A stretch of DNA of 64,000 nt from Enterocloster bolteae (GTDB lineage: Bacteria; Bacillota; Clostridia; Lachnospirales; Lachnospiraceae), in NCBI RefSeq assembly GCF_002234575.2, contig NZ_CP022464.2:4340001-4404000 (forward strand), read 5' to 3'. This document shows, in pieces, positions 58,891-64,000 of this stretch. The notes under the pieces were generated by a model that ran no database searches, was not told the DNA's origin, and worked only from the letters and a program-made list of their open reading frames with translations. Each line of letters opens with the position of its first letter. Within the stretch, counting starts at the first letter, position 1. A program made the position numbers and the translations under genes.

Positions 58891-60944
58891 GTATCCATAC
58901 CGTCCTTTCCTGTCTCTCCGGCCCTCTGACCAGAGACAGCTGTCTCCCTATCTGACCGCCGCAGTCCTCCTGATTCCGTTTCCGCCTGCCGCAGTTCTTC
59001 CGCTTCCGTCTGCCGCAGTCCTCCCTCTCCCGTTTCCGGCTCCGTCTGCCGCGGCCCCCTTCCTTCCAGATGCTCCCTGGCAAGGCTTCGCAGCTGGCCT
59101 TTGGATATCTTCCCGGTAGCTGATATGGGGAAATGGTCTGTCAGCTCTATCTCCTGGGGAATCTTGATGGTGGCGATTTTTCCCCGGCACCAGTTCCTCA
59201 GGCCCTCCTTTGTAACCACCGCACCTTCCTTTGGACGGATGAAGGCATATACCAGCTCGCCGTACTGTTCATCCGGCGCGCCCACCACGGCCACATCCTC
59301 CACCGGCTCATAATTGCGTATAAAATCTTCTATTTCCCTGGGGCTTATATTCTCCCCGCCCCGTATGATTAAATCCTTGCATCTTCCCTTCAGGGTCAGG
59401 AGCCCGTCCTCTGACAGAGAGGCAATATCCCCGGTGTGAAGCCAGCCCTCCCGGTCCACTGCCTTTTCCGTCTCCTCCGGATTGTTGTAATACCCCTTCA
59501 TCACTCCGTAGCTTTTGATGCACAGTTCACCGGCCTGGCCCGGCCCCAGCACCCGGCCTGTGGTTAAATCCTGTATCCGGCCCGTAACCCCCGGCCACAG
59601 CCTTCCCACGGTGGAGACCGCTGTTTCCAGACTGTCGTCCATGGAGGTGCTGCTGATTCCCGGTCCCGCCTCTGTCATGCCGTACATGACAACTGCCGCC
59701 TCTGCCCCCATAACCCGTTTCATGTCCCTTAGGGTATGTTCCGGACAGGGCGCCCCGGCGGTAACGCACAGGCGCAGGCATAAATCCTCCCCGCCGGCCT
59801 TTCCTTCCCTCATCTCCCGGATAAGGCGGATATAGACAGTAGGTACGCTGCACAGCACCGTGCACCGCTCCTTCCTCAGCATTTCCAAAAGGCAGATTCT
59901 GTCCGTTTTCTCGTAACAGACCAGGGCTGCGCCGGCCATCATGGAACTCAGCACGGATCCCACACAGCCAAAGGAGTGGAACATGGGCGGCGTCATACAC
60001 AGCCGGTCCTCCTTCTCCAGCCCCAGGTACTGTACATGAATCCAAGCATTTTCCAGAATCTGGCAGTGATTCAGCATCACGCCCTTTGGCACGCCGCTGG
60101 TACCGGAGGTATGGATAATGGTGGCGTCGTCAAAAGGACGGACCGCCTTCATCCTCTCCTTCAGCAGACTGTCACCCATTGACATTCCCAGTTCCATCAG
60201 CTTCTCAAACTGCCAGGCGCAGCTCCTGGGCCGTTCCTGGTCCGTGACAATCACATGGCGCAGCAAAGGCAGACGGGGCGCATAAATCCTTCCGGGAACA
60301 GCCTCCTTAAGTTCCGGGCTGATCTGGTAAAACATGTCCATGTGCTCCCTGTTCTTGATTCCCTGCTTAAGGATGACCGCCTTCACATCCGCCCTGTGGA
60401 GCAGGCACTCCAGCATATCCTTCTTTTCGTGGATGTTCAGGTTCACTATCACTGCCCCGGTCTTCTCGATAGCTATTTTAGTCACCACATTTTCCCAGCA
60501 ATTATCCATGATAACCGCCACATGGTCCCCTTTTAAGATACCTATGTGCATCAGCCCTTTTGCCAGACCGTCGCTGCGCCTCTTAACCTCCCTGTATGTA
60601 AGGCGCACACCTGCCAGGCTGTCAACGACAGCCTCCCTGTCGGGAAAGCGCCGTGCCTGTATGTCCGCCAGCTCACCCAGGGTCAGATGGATGTACCGGT
60701 TGAGCCAGACATGGTAAGGCCTGCCCTCCCACATGGCCTCCACGTACTCCCGGCCGGATACCAGGGGTTTGTTCCTGCATATCCCTGAAAGCATATCCGC
60801 GAAGGCCTCTGAACAGGGCACAGCGCCCCTGAAATCCAGCAGGCAGCCGTTCCTGTCAAAGAGAAAGGAGGCTTCCCCGGGACCGTTCTCATCCCTGCAA
60901 ACCACTGCTTCTATTCTTCTCTTTCCGTCAATCAGGTCTTCCAT
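58875..60944 (-). CDS. AMP-forming acyl-CoA ligase with N- and C-terminal extensions
   Basis: 689 residues, longer than the usual 500-560. The adenylation domain starts about residue 85; motifs IIHTSGTSGVPKGVML, YGMTEAGPG, GELCIKSYG, GWLHTGDIASL, GRCKDLIIRGGENISP and the C-terminal lysine in ISATGKISK. The N-terminal 80 residues (EAVVCRDENGPGEASFLFDRNGC...) are unassigned. The last 61 residues (629-689) are a charged, low-complexity tail with repeated LRQTE/LRQAE/LRRSD units. Downstream of an OFA-type carrier by 11 bp, so it probably activates the acid that carrier imports. Confidence 0.9.
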   Translation of the reverse strand: MEDLIDGKRRIEAVVCRDENGPGEASFLFDRNGCLLDFRGAVPCSEAFADMLSGICRNKPLVSGREYVEAMWEGRPYHVWLNRYIHLTLGELADIQARRFPDREAVVDSLAGVRLTYREVKRRSDGLAKGLMHIGILKGDHVAVIMDNCWENVVTKIAIEKTGAVIVNLNIHEKKDMLECLLHRADVKAVILKQGIKNREHMDMFYQISPELKEAVPGRIYAPRLPLLRHVIVTDQERPRSCAWQFEKLMELGMSMGDSLLKERMKAVRPFDDATIIHTSGTSGVPKGVMLNHCQILENAWIHVQYLGLEKEDRLCMTPPMFHSFGCVGSVLSSMMAGAALVCYEKTDRICLLEMLRKERCTVLCSVPTVYIRLIREMREGKAGGEDLCLRLCVTAGAPCPEHTLRDMKRVMGAEAAVVMYGMTEAGPGISSTSMDDSLETAVSTVGRLWPGVTGRIQDLTTGRVLGPGQAGELCIKSYGVMKGYYNNPEETEKAVDREGWLHTGDIASLSEDGLLTLKGRCKDLIIRGGENISPREIEDFIRNYEPVEDVAVVGAPDEQYGELVYAFIRPKEGAVVTKEGLRNWCRGKIATIKIPQEIELTDHFPISATGKISKGQLRSLAREHLEGRGPRQTEPETGEGGLRQTEAEELRQAETESGGLRRSDRETAVSGQRAGETGKDGMDTWQKS

Positions 60945-60955
60945 CCAACCTTCCC

Positions 60956-62203
60956 CTATCTCTGAGCCTGTTTTTTCATAGCTGTCAGAACAAACAATAT
61001 AATCAATGCCACCACGCCCATGGCACCCACTGCCATCAGCGGCACGCTGTATGACCCTGTGTTGTCGTAGAGACTGTTGGCCAGAATCGGCCCTATGTAA
61101 CCGCCAAGGGCAAATCCGATAAACATAATGCCGTAATTAACCCCGTTATATTTGATTCCAAAGGCATCTGCCGTCAGAGCCGGATAAACACCCATGCTTC
61201 CGCCGTAACACATGGCGATCAGCATGGCAAATACCAGGAACAGGGCCAGTGATCCGCTTTCCGTAAACGCGGACAGGGCAAAGCCGCTTACCGCTACAAT
61301 CACCGCCATGATGCTCAGTGCCGGATACCGCCCCACTTTATCGGAAACCCATCCCCAGAGCACCCTGCCTCCCGTATTGGCCAGACCAATGATACTGACC
61401 GCGGTTGCCGCCACTGCCGCGTCCACCCCGCCTATGGCCTGGGCCATGGGAGATCCCTGGCTCACCACCATAAGGCCGCCTGTGGCAAATATGGTAAATG
61501 CAATGATCATCAGATAAAATCTTGTGTCGGCCAGCATCAGCTTCCAGTTCTTTCCTTCTGCAGAAGCACCCGAACTGTTCTTCACTGCCGGAGGCGTCCA
61601 ACCAGTGGGCAGCCATCCCTCAGGAGGTTCGGTTATGAAACAGGCAGCTATGATTATCATAACACCAAACAAAATTCCCAGCACCCGGAAGGTAAACATG
61701 ACGCCGCCGGAACCAATCAGGGACTGCATAATAGGCGGGAAAATGATGCTGCCTGCCCCGTAGGCAGCCGTGGATATGCCTGCAATCAATCCCCGCTTGT
61801 CCGGGAAAAACCGCACCGTATTGCCGATGGTAATGCCATAGGCAAAGGCAATTCCAAAACCGCAGAGAAGTCCGTATGTCACATAGAGCATGGTCAGGCT
61901 GTGGATAAAGCTGGTGCATATGAGTCCCGCGCTGAACAGGATTCCTCCCAGCCACACCACATTTCTGGGCCCCTTAAGCTTCTTTTGAAGTCCGTTGCCC
62001 GCAATCATGGGAATAGGCGCCACACCGCTGCAGATTGTAAATGCCAGGGCCAGCTGCGACTTCTGCACCTCTGTGCCGAATATCACTGCCCCTTCGTTGA
62101 AAAGTCCTGTCTGGTAAACACTCCATGCAAACCCCGTACCGATACATATATTAACAATAACACTGGCAACCAGTACCGCCCACCTTTTTTTCATCAGATC
62201 CAT
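60956..62203 (-). CDS. MFS transporter, OFA (oxalate/formate antiporter-like) family
   Basis: 415 residues, twelve hydrophobic segments. Features of the OFA group include FAWSVYQTGLFNE near the start, KRGLIAGISTAAYGAGSIIFPP, NTGGRVLWGWVSDKVGRYPAL and YGGSMGVYPALTADAFGIKYNGVNYGIMFIGFALGGYIGP. The family moves small carboxylic acids such as oxalate or formate, often as exchangers. Start at 62203 (MDLMKKRW), with GAAGG upstream; the frame to 62314 has no family character. First gene of the ligase / CoA-transferase / thioesterase operon. Confidence 0.9.
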   Translation of the reverse strand: MDLMKKRWAVLVASVIVNICIGTGFAWSVYQTGLFNEGAVIFGTEVQKSQLALAFTICSGVAPIPMIAGNGLQKKLKGPRNVVWLGGILFSAGLICTSFIHSLTMLYVTYGLLCGFGIAFAYGITIGNTVRFFPDKRGLIAGISTAAYGAGSIIFPPIMQSLIGSGGVMFTFRVLGILFGVMIIIAACFITEPPEGWLPTGWTPPAVKNSSGASAEGKNWKLMLADTRFYLMIIAFTIFATGGLMVVSQGSPMAQAIGGVDAAVAATAVSIIGLANTGGRVLWGWVSDKVGRYPALSIMAVIVAVSGFALSAFTESGSLALFLVFAMLIAMCYGGSMGVYPALTADAFGIKYNGVNYGIMFIGFALGGYIGPILANSLYDNTGSYSVPLMAVGAMGVVALIILFVLTAMKKQAQR

Positions 62204-62283
62204 AAATAACCTTCTTCCTTGTTCGCCTAAAGACCTGCCGTTAATTGTTATTTTTTTAACATTAATTTGAAAAATATAGTTAC

Positions 62284-62335
62284 GGTTCCACCTCCTCCGG
62301 AGCACATCTGACACCCGCTCCGGGAAGGTGAAACC
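62284..62335 (-). terminator. Terminator after the right-edge oxidoreductase gene
   Basis: Minus strand long hairpin: GGTTTCACCT pairs with AGGTGGAACC and GGAGC with GCTCC, followed by GTAACTATATTTTTC. Strong stem, weak and displaced T-run. The MFS gene start follows by about 80 bp; an AT-rich GTTA/TAAC inverted repeat lies there. Confidence 0.65.
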
Positions 62336-62361
62336 ATAAACTCCCAGTCATCCATGTACTT

Positions 62362-64000
62362 TTATGCCTGGACCGCCCCCATATCCAGAATCATCTTCTT
62401 TATAAGAGCCCTTACCTCCTGTATCTTATATGAATTATTGGCCATGGCCGCGGTCCCCTCCACTGCCAGTTCAGCAGCGGCCTCTGCCAGCGCCTCATCC
62501 GGCTTCCTGCCGGCTAAAAACGCCTCCACCTTTTTCCGCTCCATGGGCACCGGGGCCACGCCGCCCAAAACGATCCGCGCATCCTCTATGAGGCCGTCCT
62601 TCATCCTGTATGCGTAAGCCAGGCTGACAATGGCAAAATCCACTGCCTCACGGACCCTGAATTTATCATAGGCCGTGGTATATCCTTCCGGTACCCTGAA
62701 CCGGACAGCCGTCACCAGCTCGTCTGTATCCAGCATGTCAGCTGCTTTCAGGCGGGTGGTAAAGAAGTCCGCCGCCCTTACGGTTTTCTTTGTGGTCACA
62801 ATCCGGGCATCTAACAGGATGAGCACCGGTGAAATGTCCGAGGCGTTGACGGAGTAGCAGCCGCAGTTCATGCACCGTCCGGCCTCCCTGGCCGCTTCCT
62901 CCCCGGTCAGGGTGAAGCTGTCCTCCTTATCCAGGGCCCGCTCTGCGGCAGACAGCTCTTTGTCCTTTACCGCGTGCTCCTCCTTGACGCCTGCGGTGTC
63001 AAAATGGATAAACTTATCTTCCCTGCGCCGCTCAGGCATGACTGCATAGCCCCTGTTAATGGCCTCCGCCGCGTTGCGCCCGGAGCGCACGCCCTGGATC
63101 ACGGTGGCCGGTCCTGTGGTGGCGTCGCCTCCGGCATAAATCCCGGACTTGCTGGTGGCCTGTGTGTCCTTGTCCACCTGAATCAGTCCCCGTTCCAGGG
63201 CAAGGCCGTACTTGTCGCCCAGGAAACTTAAATCCACCTTCTGCCCCGCTGCCATCAGAATGGAGTCCGCCGATACCCTGAGAGTCTCCTCCCGGTCGTA
63301 CCGGGGATTGAAACGCCCGTTCTCATCCTTGACGGAGGTACAGCGCATAAGCTCCATTCCCGTGACCTGGCTGCCCTCATAGATTGCCTTTGATACGCCG
63401 TAGGACGGCATGATTTCAATGCCCTCCTCCCTGGCCCTTGCAATCTCTTCCCTGCTGGCCGGCATCTCAGGCTCGGACTCCAGGCAGGCCAGGGTGACGC
63501 TCTCTGCGCCCAGACGCCTGGCGGTTATGGCCACGTCCATTGCCACATTTCCGCCTCCCACCACCAGTACATGGCGGCGGTCCTTTTTGTTCATCCACTG
63601 GTTGACTTCCATCAGGAACTGGAGGCCGAACTCCGTGAACTCCTCGCCGTCAAATCCCAGCACAGGACGTTTCCAGGCGCCGGTGGCATAGAACACATTG
63701 TCATACTCCTTCTCCAGATCCTCTGCCTGTATATCCTCTCCCAGACAGCAGCCCAGGCGGAAACGGATTCCCATTTTTTCATAGGCGGCAGCCACCTGCT
63801 TCACATAGGACTTGGGCAGCCTGTAGTTGGGAATGGCATAGGTCAGCATGCCGCCCGGCTCCTCCATCTTGTCAAAGACCGTCACATCATGGCCCGCCTT
63901 CCTCAGATAATAGGCAGCGCTTAGGCCGGCCGGACCGGCTCCCACTAAAGCCACCTTATGGCCTGTCTCTGTTTCCGGCGCCCTGTAAAATGTGTCCGGG
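62362..64000 (-). CDS. GltD-like FAD/NAD(P) oxidoreductase fused to XdhB-type C-terminal domain (partial)
   Basis: The frame stays open through base 64000, so the N terminus lies beyond the window. The visible part begins with HKVALVGAGPAGLSAAYYLRKAGHDVTVFDK, the FAD loop of the GltD/dihydropyrimidine-dehydrogenase family, then VLVVGGGNVAMDVAITARRLGA for NAD(P) and AGGDATTGPATVIQGVRSGRNAAE. After a GRCMNCGCYSV link, the last 150 residues resemble the C-terminal part of the FAD subunit of xanthine dehydrogenase (VRAADFFTT, YDKFRVREAVDFAIVSLAYAY, RIVLGGVAPVPMERKKVEAFL). Probably an electron-transfer subunit of a molybdenum hydroxylase whose catalytic subunit lies to the right. Confidence 0.85.
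   Translation of the reverse strand, partial: PDTFYRAPETETGHKVALVGAGPAGLSAAYYLRKAGHDVTVFDKMEEPGGMLTYAIPNYRLPKSYVKQVAAAYEKMGIRFRLGCCLGEDIQAEDLEKEYDNVFYATGAWKRPVLGFDGEEFTEFGLQFLMEVNQWMNKKDRRHVLVVGGGNVAMDVAITARRLGAESVTLACLESEPEMPASREEIARAREEGIEIMPSYGVSKAIYEGSQVTGMELMRCTSVKDENGRFNPRYDREETLRVSADSILMAAGQKVDLSFLGDKYGLALERGLIQVDKDTQATSKSGIYAGGDATTGPATVIQGVRSGRNAAEAINRGYAVMPERRREDKFIHFDTAGVKEEHAVKDKELSAAERALDKEDSFTLTGEEAAREAGRCMNCGCYSVNASDISPVLILLDARIVTTKKTVRAADFFTTRLKAADMLDTDELVTAVRFRVPEGYTTAYDKFRVREAVDFAIVSLAYAYRMKDGLIEDARIVLGGVAPVPMERKKVEAFLAGRKPDEALAEAAAELAVEGTAAMANNSYKIQEVRALIKKMILDMGAVQA

Overview
The window looks like chromosome of a Gram-positive, spore-forming-type anaerobe of the Lachnospiraceae, probably close to Enterocloster / the Clostridium bolteae-clostridioforme group. 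This is inferred from gene style: strong GGAGG ribosome sites, lipoprotein binding proteins with A/T/E-rich linkers, a YesM-type two-component pair, an ATT-started infC with a leader attenuator, and about half G+C. I see no insertion sequence, prophage, CRISPR array or rRNA. Most genes lie on the minus strand, so operons read from right to left.

Layout: (1) 1-7 kb, a YtfQ-type galactofuranose/sugar ABC transporter (binding protein, ATPase, permease cut by the left edge) behind a YesN/YesM-like two-component system. (2) 6.8-12 kb, an HSL-family esterase and a 1254-residue REC / HD-GYP / PAS / GGDEF / GAF protein preceded by its own HPt gene. (3) 12.2-12.6 kb, two divergent tRNA-Leu genes (AAG and CAG). 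(4) 12.7-25.4 kb, a LacI-type regulator and a divergon: leftward SDR dehydrogenase-livHMGF-binding protein, rightward acyl-CoA ligase, CoA-transferase, FabG/PhaB-like reductase and thiolase. The 510-bp gap holds phased operator-like repeats. (5) 25.4-32.6 kb, an RpiR regulator with an RbsABC-type sugar transporter, class II aldolase and FGGY kinase. (6) 32.6-37.9 kb, an ABC-2 exporter operon containing a zinc-ribbon membrane protein. (7) 38-42.2 kb, small genes, NUDIX hydrolase, DMT transporter, infC-rpmI-rplT with leader, and a DUF1540 protein.

(8) 42.2-64 kb is mainly a molybdenum-cofactor and molybdenum-hydroxylase maturation region: yqeC, a MocA-like enzyme, xdhC, a fused pseudo-nucleotidyltransferase/ModE-HTH protein, modABC, a MOSC-MogA fusion, moaA, moaC, a MoeA-like protein and a second MocA-like enzyme. 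Next to it lies a second acid-activation set (thioesterase, CoA-transferase, acyl-CoA ligase, OFA-type MFS carrier). At the right edge is a partial GltD-like oxidoreductase fused to a xanthine-dehydrogenase-type FAD-subunit C-terminus. A secreted TIM-barrel protein and a MATE pump lie beside yqeC. The molybdenum hydroxylase large subunit is not in the window.

The most unusual items are two 24-bp ModE-like operators paired with a ModE-type DNA-binding domain on a nucleotidyltransferase that has lost key residues; a stand-alone transcription unit encoding only a 27-residue membrane peptide beside xdhC/yqeC; and two separate CoA-ligase plus CoA-transferase plus transporter modules in one 64-kb window.
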